DNA from: Sistotremastrum niveocremeum HHB9708
Taxonomy: Eukaryota > Basidiomycota > Agaricomycetes > Sistotremastrales > Sistotremastraceae
DNA length: 64,000 bases
Reading direction: 5' to 3'
NCBI GenBank assembly: GCA_001630475.1
Contig: KV419412.1
Location: 394,867 to 458,866 of the forward strand
The position numbers were made by a program, and so were the translations under genes. Positions 1 through 9,864 of the stretch are shown here, one piece after another (positions within the stretch are counted from its first letter, which is position 1; every line of letters begins with the position of its first letter). The notes beneath the pieces are model-generated. The model was not told the origin of the DNA. It was given only the letters and a program-made list of their open reading frames with translations, and ran no database searches.

Positions 1-632
1 GATTGTGATTGTGACTGTGAGGACTCGGAGGTGCGCGAAGAGTATTTTAATCGGCTATAGGTGGGACTGGTGGATTCTGACTTTGCTTGGTTTTGAGTGA
101 CGGGGATCGTTGAGGTGGGCGTTGAGTCTGATGATTGTGATTGTGGATGCGAATGCGAATGCGAAGGGAAGAAGGGAGGAGGCCCGGGAGTGGCATCGAG
201 ATGCGAATGGGTACTGCTAGGAGACGGAGGAGCTGATGCACAGATTTTTAAATCGGTAGGAGGTTCCAGGGTGGCAGCAGTGAAGTAATCGAGGTCCGAT
301 TCGGCGAACCCGAGTGGTGGATGTTGATCAATCATAGCAGGCAGCGAAGCATGATATTTGCGCGCATACAAATTCAAAGAAAGTCTCGGTTTCTGACGAT
401 GAGGACGATGAGCGTATGAGAGGGGAGGGTAGAATTGAGGAGATGGATTATCGAGGGATAATGGAGGAGAGCTGAGAGGTAGTAGGACGAGTGGTCGGTT
501 GAAAGGAGTGGAGTTCAAGTTCGCGTTTGGAGAGCCAGAGGTGCGAGAACGAGAGTCGGGGGTTGTAGGGATACAGTTACATCTTTGAGAATTGGAGTGT
601 CGTAACATCGTAGCGAGCGTGTCTTCAATCAT
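1..632 (-). CDS. Partial Pro/Ser/His-rich hypothetical protein
   Basis: A minus-strand frame opens with ATG at 632 and stays open for all 210 codons to the window edge, so the 3' end is missing. I do not recognise the family. The first residues are MIEDTLATML, followed by stretches rich in Pro, Ser, Thr and Asn. The later part has HSHSHP and SQSQS repeats, and two segments look ordered (around LSLNLYARKYH and FAESDLDYFT). This composition suggests a largely disordered regulatory or scaffold protein. The start is uncertain, because the frame also continues upstream of the ATG and an earlier exon is possible. The gene points away from the UCH gene, and the MITE at 913-1676 lies in the upstream interval between them. 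Confidence 0.55.
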   Translation of the reverse strand, partial: MIEDTLATMLRHSNSQRCNCIPTTPDSRSRTSGSPNANLNSTPFNRPLVLLPLSSPPLSLDNPSPQFYPPLSYAHRPHRQKPRLSLNLYARKYHASLPAMIDQHPPLGFAESDLDYFTAATLEPPTDLKICASAPPSPSSTHSHLDATPGPPPFFPSHSHSHPQSQSSDSTPTSTIPVTQNQAKSESTSPTYSRLKYSSRTSESSQSQSQ

Positions 633-912
633 TGGGAAGTCTCGTTCACAGTGCGAGTCTTGGGAACACGGTTCAGAAAGGTTGGGGACTTGGGGTCAAG
701 CAAAGCGAACGACAATGTTGAGCGCGCTGATTCCTCTAGTTAGATAATATACGAGTAAAGGCAAGGTATGCTCACATAAACAAAAGAAATAGATAAAACA
801 AAAAGGAAACGAGAGTCGCCGACGACTGTAACGAGCAAGAGGTGGTATGTACCGTGTCAACACATACAAACAAGATCGAAACGCCTTATACACGCGAAAG
901 AGCATCAAGGAG

Positions 913-1121
913 CACTCTCCTACCCAGAGGTCACCTCAGCTTAAGTCGCTATAAATCCGAGGGCGAAGGAGGACAGCGGAGATCCGAGAGGGCAGACAAC
1001 GGGTAGAATATTATCTTTATTTGTACATTGTTTATGTGAACATTTTAAGCGAACAACGACGCGACTAGCTGAGGTGACCTCTGGCAAAAGATGTCAGCCG
1101 CGCTCCGATCCGGATTCTCAC
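913..1121 (+). repeat. Left terminal inverted repeat of the MITE
   Basis: This is the left arm, matched base for base by the reverse complement of 1468-1676. It contains a second-order inverted pair: CAGAGGTCACCTCAGCT at 925-941 and its reverse complement at 1067-1083. Confidence 0.88.
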
Positions 1122-1467
1122 GTTCGAGGAGGTGGCTCGATTTTTGAGATTGGATATTCTGAGGCACGCGTGGATCACTGTTGTAGAATGACAATGATAG
1201 AGATATATTTATCAAGCCGAGATATCATAAATTCAAGCTTTTCCGAACGCTTCGGAGGATTAAAATCTGACAGCACCAGAGACACAACAAAAACTCGAAT
1301 GGATATTGTAAGAAAGTCTAGAAAATTCAAAGCAAACACCCTCAACCTAAACTAATCTTCCTAAATCCAATCCACGCTCCTTCGGATTGCGACGTCCCAT
1401 TCCGTTCGTCGTTGCTTCGATGGTGAAAGTTCTGTGACCGGCCTCACGTCGGAGTGTGACTTCAGGG

Positions 1468-1676
1468 GTGAGAATCCGGATCGGAGCGCGGCTGACATCT
1501 TTTGCCAGAGGTCACCTCAGCTAGTCGCGTCGTTGTTCGCTTAAAATGTTCACATAAACAATGTACAAATAAAGATAATATTCTACCCGTTGTCTGCCCT
1601 CTCGGATCTCCGCTGTCCTCCTTCGCCCTCGGATTTATAGCGACTTAAGCTGAGGTGACCTCTGGGTAGGAGAGTG
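1468..1676 (-). repeat. Right terminal inverted repeat of the MITE
   Basis: This is the right arm, the reverse complement of 913-1121. It carries the same nested 17-bp inverted pair, so the element holds four copies of that motif in total. Confidence 0.88.
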
Positions 1677-1848
1677 ATCAAGGAGCTCATTTGGAGGTCT
1701 GCACCTCCTTCCGAGTGCCCCTAGCATTTCCTACTGGTAGGTCCCATATCCGAATGATTGATACGTCTCGCCCTCTGATTTCATCCTCAACATGACTAGC
1801 ATCACACCTTTGGACATAACGGCTACGTATACTCGAGTAGCAACGATC

Positions 1849-2953
1849 ATGAAAATCCAGTGGATTCCGCTAGAAAGCAACCCAGAGGTCTGCTCTTTTC
1901 ATATCCCATGCTAGGGCTAACCGCCCCAACCCACCCGTCAGGTAATGAATGAGGTGAAGACAAGCCATGACAATTGGTTTGCTGCCGATACGAGACTTCT
2001 CCTAGTGGGCAGAGAAAGCAGGATTGGACACCTCGCAATATCGCTTGCAGGACGTTTATGGTCTCGATGAAGAGGTTGGTTATATTATCCGATATGTTCA
2101 AAGGACGATCCTTATGCCAATGCACTAGCTCCTGGCTTTCGTCCCTCAACCTGTCAAAGCCCTCATCCTAATCTTCCCAGACGCAGACGAACATGTCATG
2201 AAAAGACTAGCAAAAGATTCTCAACTCGATCCAACGGGCGCCGCGCTTGATCCCTCCTTGACCTATGTCACTCAGACAGTGAGTATCTTTCAATGTCGCG
2301 GCTCAGTCAACATACTAGAGGACTGACTCGGATGATCAGATTGGCAACGCGTGTGGGACCATGGCATTGCTCCATTCTCTCATGAACGTACGTACTACAC
2401 CCCTCTCACCGATTATCATATCTAAATCTCCATCAGTCCAATGTACCCTTATATCCCGATTCCCCTCTCAAACGATTTATCGCCGAATGCAAAGGTATCC
2501 CTCTATACCCCTCCTCGTTCGAAGCTATCAATTCCCTCTGACATTGATATTCCTCGCAGGCAAGACACCTGAAGAACGAGCCAAGTTACTCGAAGAAACA
2601 GACGCATTCGCGTCCATTCATCTAGAAGCATCTCTCGCTGGCCAAACAGCCGCTCCACCGGCTGAAGAACGTCCCGATTTCCATTATACATCTTTCGTTC
2701 TCTTCCCATCCGCTAAAGCCGATGAAGGAACTCTCTTGGTCGAGTTGGATGGTGACAGAGGAAGTCCTATCGTTCATGGCGCCAGTGTGGACCTTCTTCA
2801 GGTACGGCTTGATCGACTGTGAGATTCGGAATCGATGGTTGATGTGGTACGGTAACCCAGGACGGTGCTGAGGTTATCAAACAGCAATATATCGGTTCTG
2901 GTGCAACAAACAATTTCGGAATTATCGCACTTGTGCCACATACTGAGTTCTAG
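1849..2953 (+). CDS. Ubiquitin C-terminal hydrolase (peptidase C12, UCHL type)
   Basis: This is a cysteine protease of the UCH family (yeast Yuh1, human UCHL1/UCHL3), which removes small adducts from the C-terminus of ubiquitin. Eight exons splice with short GT..AG introns to about 236 residues, the usual family length. It opens MKIQWIPLESNPE, matching the conserved UCH N-terminus. The oxyanion Gln and catalytic Cys lie in TQTIGNACGT (Cys about residue 95). The catalytic His is in DFHYTSFVLF (about 167) and the catalytic Asp in ELDGDRGSP (about 189). The crossover-loop segment GKTPEERAKLLEETDAF is intact, and the protein ends NNFGIIALVPHTEF. All active-site residues are present, so it should be functional. 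The nearby MITE could affect its promoter. Confidence 0.95.
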
Positions 2954-3458
2954 AGCCACTGACGCCGACTATTGAACTTTATGATGGCATACTGTGTGTG
3001 GAAGACATGACAATCTCAGGCTTCGACCCGCGTTTTGCTTCAAGTACTGCTAGCTGCGATGACGTTCTTGGTTTGACTGAATGAACTCACTGCCTTTTTT
3101 TTTCAAATACAAAATTGTTGTAGACTCATCGTGCTACGTCTGAAGATCTGAACTACTACTAGAAGGGGTACGAGTCCGACTGAACTGTTTCTGGTGCTGC
3201 TAAAAAGAGTCAAGAGAAACTGTAGCAACATGCGACCTACGTCATCGCCTCGTCATCCGGTCCCGCTTCTCGAAGCCGTTAGCAGCCGAAGGGAAACGCT
3301 CATCAGTGACGTAATGAAGCACCCAGAATGTCCACCGCGAAATTCTCAGCAGCTTTGGCAGCTTTACTCGTTTCCTGTATTTGTATCTCCAACCTCAAAT
3401 CCAGGAGAATATCCAGGCGAAAAATATCTCTGCTCCCGGCTTTCAATTTGGAATTCAG
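2954..3458. other. Intergenic, no recognisable gene
   Basis: This 505-bp stretch separates two same-strand genes. It includes a poly-T run near 3100 and possible 5' exon sequence of the MARVEL gene: an ATG at 3328 would need an unusually short 35-nt intron to join it. I see no other coding signal. Confidence 0.5.
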
Positions 3459-4742
3459 ATGGCAGAAAATGGAATGCAGACGTTCGAGCAGCAAGCTGAA
3501 GAGGCGAATCTGCTTATAGATGTGCGGAATGGGTGTTTCAGTGAGTCTTAGAGGAGCAGTATTACCCTCCATATGATCTGAGTATAACCAAATTCCAGTC
3601 TTTATTGGCGCTTGTACAGTCGTAGTGCTTGCTATGACCGCTAACTTCCTGACCCTTCAACCTACCGCCTTATCTCGTGAGACAATCTTTTGAGACCTCG
3701 TTTACTCGCTGTGATTAAATGATCACTTGAAGGCGATTTTCTGATATTTTCCGTTATTGTTTGTTCCGTCACGATAATATGTCTCATAAGTTTGTAAGTC
3801 ATCGCTCTACACGCCCCGCTATCGTACCAAGTTGTCGCTCATTACCTCGCTAACGCAGGCTGGCTCGATCACAACCTCGCATCGACGTTCTTGTGTTATT
3901 TCTTCTTTGCGTTGGATGGGTTGGTAAGTCTACGATATTCTGTGATGGTCACTCACTAACCGTGGCGGAAGCTTTGGGCTCGTGGACAACGTGAGATCGT
4001 TCCTACTCTTCAAGATCATTAATTAAAGATTGGCTGCAGGGATATCATCGCCCACATTCAATGTGTCTCTTTATCCGGACAAAGAATCCAAACAAAAACG
4101 GGCTCAAGTGTGTACCAGTCCCTTTTCTGCATCGAACTATGATAGAATTGACTGACGACTCGATGGGAAGTGTCATCCGAGGTGTGGTGTCGTGAGATGA
4201 AAACGATCCTTGCATTTTCATGGACGACATTCGCAATACGTAAGTGCTGATCTCTCGCCTTACATCGCCTTACATCGCCGTCCGTAACTCATCACTGTTC
4301 AACTTCAGTGACTATCAAACTCGTCCTAATCGTTATTCTCGTCATTCGCGCCGTTTCTCAAGGCCGTGAAGGGATATGGGGTGGCTCTATGACTGAAGTC
4401 CCATGGTTCAATCAGTTCGGGAATGGAGGACCCGGTATGGGCATGGGCACAGGCATGGGTCAAGGAAACCAATTCGGTCAATATGGATACAGTAATCTGG
4501 GCCCTTACGCTCAGCAGTCCAACTATGCTCCTTCCACCGGTCGTCCAGCAATGTCCCAGTACGCCGTTAGCGATAGATATACTCAACAACCATACCCGAC
4601 TCGACAAGCTGGGACATATCAGTCTGGACCGAATCAGTATACTGTTAATCAGGCGCCTGGACATGCTATCGTTATTTCAGGGAATGGGAGTGCGGGTGGT
4701 ATGCCCAACATTACGCAGCAGCCGGGAATGATGAGAGCGTGA
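3459..4742 (+). CDS. MARVEL-type four-helix membrane protein with Q/G/Y-rich tail
   Basis: Spliced exons give a membrane protein of roughly 290 residues. The order is a short cytosolic N-terminus (MAENGMQTFEQQAEEANLL), TM1 (CFIFIGACTVVVLAMTANF), TM2 (DFLIFSVIVCSVTIICLIS), TM3 (RIDVLVLFLLCVGWVALGSW) and an extracellular loop. The motif CREMKTILAFSW, typical of fungal MARVEL proteins, then precedes TM4 (KLVLIVILVIRAVSQ). The cytosolic tail is rich in Gln, Gly, Tyr and Met and ends GMMRA. MARVEL proteins act in membrane apposition and plasma-membrane or vesicle organisation; the substrate or partner here is unknown. The start is the least certain point: I used the in-frame ATG at 3459, but an upstream exon is possible. 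A decayed copy of the 3' end follows at 4966. Confidence 0.78.
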
Positions 4743-4965
4743 ATTTAATATTGTTGGAATCATTCTAACACTCAGACTTGTAGATATACAGTACTGTAAA
4801 GAACCTGCCACGATATATTACGACACGAGTGAAATATGACTGCGTCCGTTGTAATATGTCGTAGACCGATGGAGGGCTAAATCGTGTTCGGATATATTAC
4901 GACCTATGTCGTGAGATGGATTGTTGCGTTTAAAATTTGACAATACTGTTTCAGTTTTTACAGCG

Positions 4966-5235
4966 CTATCCGTATCCTCTCGATCTCAGGAAAGGGCAGC
5001 GCGGGAGGCATGCCTGTTATTCCACAACATCCGAGAATGATGAGAGGGTAGATCGTATATTGATGTTGTAATCTAGTGATCAGGTTTATAGATGAAGAAT
5101 TTGCGATGATGTGTTAGGACCTTGACCTGAAGATAGGTTCAACATAACGTGTCATCACTGTCATGACCGATGCAGAGGCTGAATCATATTACGATATAGT
5201 ACGATTCGTATTCACTAAGAGGGCGATTGCGTTTG
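4966..5235 (+). repeat. Diverged tandem duplicate of the MARVEL gene 3' end
   Basis: This stretch resembles 4664-4930, the last coding bases plus 3' flank of the MARVEL gene. It still encodes the relic ISGKGSAGGMP...MMRG followed by a stop, against ISGNGSAGGMP...MMRA in the parent. The flanks continue to match, for example GACCGATG followed by a TTACGA-type motif and ATTGCGTTT. No start codon or upstream exons accompany it, so it is a pseudogene fragment. Confidence 0.7.
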
Positions 5236-8200
5236 ACAGTTCAGGCTTTCCGACACAATGTTATTCTTGACGACAGTGTTGTCCAATTACACGATTGCCG
5301 TTCACCTTGGACAGAGATGGGGATATGATTGACTTGGCAGTACGACCAGCTTTTGAAGCAAGGACCTTGAAAAAGATGTCGGTGAAAATTCCAGTGAAGT
5401 CGAACGAAGAGATCCAGAGGAGCATCGCCCAAGATACTATCTTCGACGTCGAGCGATCGGAGCATATCGAATTCCCCAGGAAAATGGCTCGATTCGTTAC
5501 GTTATCCCATTTCGCTGAGGTTTCTAGCAAGTCGGTTGCGCAGGTGCCTTTCAGATATCGACTCTCTCCAGAGCGTTAGCGTTAACGAACACGGTCCAAA
5601 CTTTGCTCAAGGAATAGTTTTCAAGACCAACGAATAAGAGTGGTCTCTTCGTCGTGGATGGATTGCCTGCGTAGACGTCTACTCGTTACCTCCACGTCGT
5701 GAAATCGGTAATAATCGATATAAGCGGATGGTTCTGGGCCCGGTCTACCTCGGCGCAAGGACGGTTGCCTTTTGACAATAGCACGTGCTTTTTACCATTA
5801 CCAGTATGAGGCTGAAAATGCCTGAGATGCCACGCGCACTAGGGCTTGGAGCTGCAGCACAACGAAGCAGGGTAGGTAAGAGGTCTGAGTATATCCTTGT
5901 GGTTCGTGGATTTAACTTGTCGGAATTTTGATTCAGGCGAAAGCAATGTCTTGCTTGGTAATGTCCGGTGCTGCTTCGACATGATCCATGGACTAACGAA
6001 GAAACTTGAATCAGCATCGTTTCGACCGAAGCCAGGAAACGTGAAACGATGTTACCGCTGGAGGATCCACCCTGACGATCAAAGTCTAAATCCATTCAAT
6101 GCCCTGGACCACGCGAGGAGTACGACACGCAGAGCTTGTCGGTGTCCACTGATAGTAACAATCTTGGCGCTATGCACAGAAAGTTGCAGAGATGCCAGCG
6201 GGGCGAAGAACATATATGTGAGCCCTTTGCACTAGCGTTATTGAAATTTTCACCAACAGGTCGACCTTCGGAACAGTATAGGGGATGATGGTCCTCGATC
6301 TAATGTTATTTCTGATTCGTCGGAAGGCGCGGTTCGAGAATTCTAGCGCAGGATTAACCCAATACGGTGATTTTTTTTCCTGCCCAAGGTGTTGCTGGCT
6401 TTTCGACGTGTTCGAGAGGAAGATTGAATCGTATGCAGGTAGAAGATCGTTCGTAGAAGCATAAGCTGCGTACCACATGGGCTTGTCGCATTTGCTACCT
6501 CGCTGTTCCCTAGTTCAGATTCCATCGATGCGCCGGACACGTCTTTGCAATTTGGAGAGCGCATACGATGCGAAAGGGGGTTTTTCATGGGGACATTTGG
6601 TGCAACGCAAGATGACTGTCAATGAAACGAATGAAAAGGCAGTGGATTTTCTATATGCAATCATGAGATGGCCCTACTAGATTCTGCGCAGGCCAACAGC
6701 ATACCGAGCCGGTTGAGTCGGCCGGACCGTGAACGAGGGAGAAAGACACCCCTGTACAATATCTATTGTTTATCTTGGGAGACAATAATACCCGGAGATC
6801 GATCCTATGCTAGGTAAGTACCCGGGAGTACACAGAAATATAAAACTCACATCGAGAATTCAGCAGCAGCCATAAAAATCTGCGTATTGGGCCTCAGGCC
6901 TCAGCCTCAGCCTACGCCACAACGTCACACAAAACCATGCAATTCGGTAATTGCATAAACGTCTTAACGTTATCTGAACGGGTCACAAGCGTAATTATCA
7001 GGCAAGGTGAAGGCCTTACTGGTAAGGAAGGGCGCTCTGGAAGATCCTACCATTTTCAAGCTCCAACATTATTAACAATGTTTTCGCGACTGACAATGTT
7101 AGCTAATTATAGCTATGGCCTGGCCATTTTTCGTAGGGGCTTTCGGTTGGCTGGGTTGTGGCACGAAAGATGACGCATGTTGGAGCAACGTGCCACATTT
7201 TGATCTCCGAGCCTCTCCTGCCAGTGCTCCTCACCAGTCCACACGGCCAAGTACACAACAACATCTCAGCCGGCGCTCGTAAAGCTATCAGCCTTCACCA
7301 ATCTCAGAGTCACTATGCCCTTTTCCGTTCGTATTCTCTTTGAGGAGTCAGCCGTCTATAATCGTCGACAGTCGGCGCGCAACCAGTCTTTTTGATGCCG
7401 TAGCAGTGTCACATGCATCAATCCAATGGCAAATACTGTCAATGGGGTATCATGACACAGCGAGTGGGGCTTGAGCCCCTCGTACTTATGTTGAACGGCT
7501 TAAGACTGCTCCGGGTACGCTCCAACTCGTCAATTCATGATCTCGCCCGAACCTGTAATGCCCCACGACCCTTGAAAATCCTTTTGCTCATCTACACACC
7601 CGGTGTCCTATCGTTTTGAATGAGCCGTTGGAGGGGTGGATAAACGAAACTACTGAGGACCATCAGCTCATCACTATTTCCCTCACCGGCGTCTATCCCG
7701 GGGTCAAAGGAATGCAAGGCGTCATGGTGCAAATAAGATATCAAGAGTACCCGTGCTGGGAAGATCTTTCTTCAGCCTCAGGAACGGGTACTTCCTTTCA
7801 AGTTTTCTAGGCAGCGTGTTTATCCGTTAGCGTCGACTGAGGCAACGTAACATTCACTGTCCCTGCATGGTTCCAGGCATACACGTGGTATAAAAATCTT
7901 GGAATTGTTATTTCGTTTGATCCGGCAGGAGCGTGTTGTACACCTGTTGTTATTAAAGCGGTTGGAATGACCCAGATCATTGGGGAGCCTTTCAATGACG
8001 ATGTGGGACGAGGTCGGTTTAGCCATCACTTACCTTCAGCGCTGAATCAGCGCTCACCGTCCGAATATGTATCATAGTAGACTTCTATGTCGAATTAAGG
8101 TACATACCGTAGGGTAAACTACATCCCCTCTCGTCATCCAGCAGCTCCATGTCGCCCATAATTTAAGCCTTCAAAGCTGTATTACAACGTTAACATTCGT

Positions 8201-8583
8201 CGATCTCTGCCAGTGACGCAGAAGGATTCGTTTGCTGTCAAGTCTCGTAACTCACGACCCTCTAAGACTTGGAGGTTTGATCGATACTGAATGAATACAT
8301 GTCCCATGGCTAATCAATACAAGCTAAACACACTGGTTGTTAAACTACGGTTTCAAATCCACGGATTCAAGCGCGGATTTGACGAAAGCTATTATTTCAC
8401 AATGTTCCAAGTCAGGATCAAGGAGTAGATCTACTATGATTTGATTATGATCAACTTAGAGAAGCGTACGGCCATTTCTGTCATTTCTGTCAGTTCAAGG
8501 CTTCAAGCGTCGTATGTAGTGACGTCACACTTGCCTTCGGAGGGCCGAGGACCCATACCCACTACCTATATGTCGAATTCTTG
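5236..8583. other. Gene-poor stretch, no confident gene
   Basis: About 3.3 kb lacks a model I can support. Some open segments look protein-like. At 5268-5579 (plus) there is a charged segment with EARTLKKMSVKIPVKSNEE and EHIEFPRKMARFVTL. At 7315 (plus) an ATG follows a UTR-like tract and starts MPFSVRILFEESAVYN before stopping. At 7616-7810 (plus) there is WINETTEDHQLITISLTG. At 7807-7995 (minus) there is GTVNVTLPQSTLTDKHAA before a stop. None joins into a convincing spliced gene. They may be relics, or small genes that I cannot splice by eye. Confidence 0.4.
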
Positions 8584-9864
8584 TTAAGAAGTTGAGTGAG
8601 GTTGATCCTCGACCCATTCTTCGTTCCCATACTCGTATTCATCCTCTTCAAAGTCCATGGCGCCTTGCCCTTCTCTTGTGTAACTGAATGAAGGTGCAGC
8701 CTAGTAGTAATTACGCAAGATTCATTTGGGGCCACCAGGTTTACTTGAATGACGACGTACAGGAGGTCCCATCGAGTAAACCAAATATGACCCGGCGTGA
8801 CTGGGTCCCGCCTGAGGGTGCCGTTCCAACTGCGCTTCTAGTGATCAGATCAGCGCCATCTGGTTCTCAAAATTAGAGGGGCTGTGACTACTAACCATTC
8901 CTTTGGTTTCGACTGGGCAGATCGACGTATCTAGAATCAGGTCCAACTTGGGGCTGATAATTGTCGTGAGGAAAGTTATGACCTGATCTCGTGAATTGTG
9001 CTTGCTGAAACGCCGCTGAGTAGGGGTCCGGCTGGGGGTTCATACCAGTCTGAGGCTGATATTGTGCGCTGAAGTGCATCGCCCCCTGGGCGGTGTCCTC
9101 TTGCCATGCGTTCTGCCGCTCAGGATCAAACGAGTTTTCTATAAATTCCCAGAATAATAATGTGCGGTCAGCTGCTGTTATTTCGGCCCCTATCGAGGTT
9201 ACTTACGGGGTTGCATAGGAAGATTGTAGAGTGGATTCACCGGCGAGAAGGAAGAGTTGAAGGACACTTGATTTTGAGCTTGTTGGTTTGGAAACTGGGA
9301 AGGATCCACGTAGTGACTGCGAGCAGCAGAGATTGAGGGTTGTGATGCTCCGTTTTGCGATGCAGGTTGAGACGTCTGGCTTGTCTCAATATTTTGAGAT
9401 CGCATGTCAGCAGTTTGATGGAGAAATCTGTTTTTTGTCTGAGGCTACTCTTGGAAAGGGACCGAATTCACACTACCCTCTGGGTGGCCCTCGCCTGCGA
9501 CTGGGAGCTGAAAAGGGGTCAAAGACGGAGATCTAGAGGAGGTTGGTCCGTACCAAGGAATGTACATTCTGCGTGCGTTGATCAAGCTGTTCACAGGCTG
9601 GTCTCACAGCTCACCAATGGACGCCGTTTGACAACTCCGACACCGCTCATCAGCTTGAATCTGGATGCATCTCACTCTGGCCCTTCGACATTGATCGCAC
9701 GCTGCCAAGATGATAAAGAGTCGGTTTGAAAATGTAACGAATGGACCGGAACCTCTTGTCGCTCTCGTTCTAGGTATCCACGTCCTAGAGTTTGACTCTG
9801 AACCTGGACCTTGAGAAGGGTGTGTATTTTCAGCATTTTGTTCGCCTGAGTACGAGGTTGACAT
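8584..9864 (-). CDS. Small Zn(II)2Cys6 transcription factor
   Basis: This is a predicted DNA-binding regulator of about 300 residues encoded on the minus strand in several exons. It opens MSTSYSGEQNAENTHP. An intron precedes the zinc cluster, which reads CDQCRRARVRC...CRSCQTASIEC, spacing C-X2-C-X6-C-X8-C-X2-C-X6-C at about residues 39-68. The last cluster Cys sits in the next exon. The linker APSRRRGPPRG follows, as in many basidiomycete regulators. The remainder is a low-complexity Gln/Asn/Ser/Pro region, and the tail is strongly acidic (DFEEDEYEYGNEEWVED), a plausible activation region. There is no fungal-specific transcription-factor middle domain. Target genes are unknown. The last two introns (one with donor GTACGT) are my choice because they keep the acidic tail in frame. 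Confidence 0.82.

Larger units (their letters stand above)
913..1676. mobile_element. MITE with 209-bp perfect inverted ends (Mutator-like)
   Basis: A 764-bp non-coding element begins CACTCTCCTACCC and ends with the exact reverse complement. Its two ends, 913-1121 and 1468-1676, are inverted copies of 209 bp with no difference that I can find. It is flanked by the 9-bp direct repeat ATCAAGGAG at 904-912 and 1677-1685. Long inverted ends with a 9-bp target duplication are typical of Mutator-like elements. No transposase reading frame is present in the 346-bp centre, so the element would have to be mobilised in trans. Identical arms and an intact target duplication imply a recent insertion. It sits 173 bp upstream of the UCH start codon. 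Confidence 0.88.

Noticed and set aside
97-288. A plus-strand frame encoding a Cys/Glu-rich peptide near the left edge
   Set aside because: It is antisense to the HSHSHP and SQSQS repeats of the longer minus-strand frame, which explains its odd composition.
913-1676. Calling the inverted-repeat element a CACTA element because its ends begin CACT
   Set aside because: CACTA elements make 3-bp target duplications and have short ends; here there is a 9-bp duplication and 209-bp ends.
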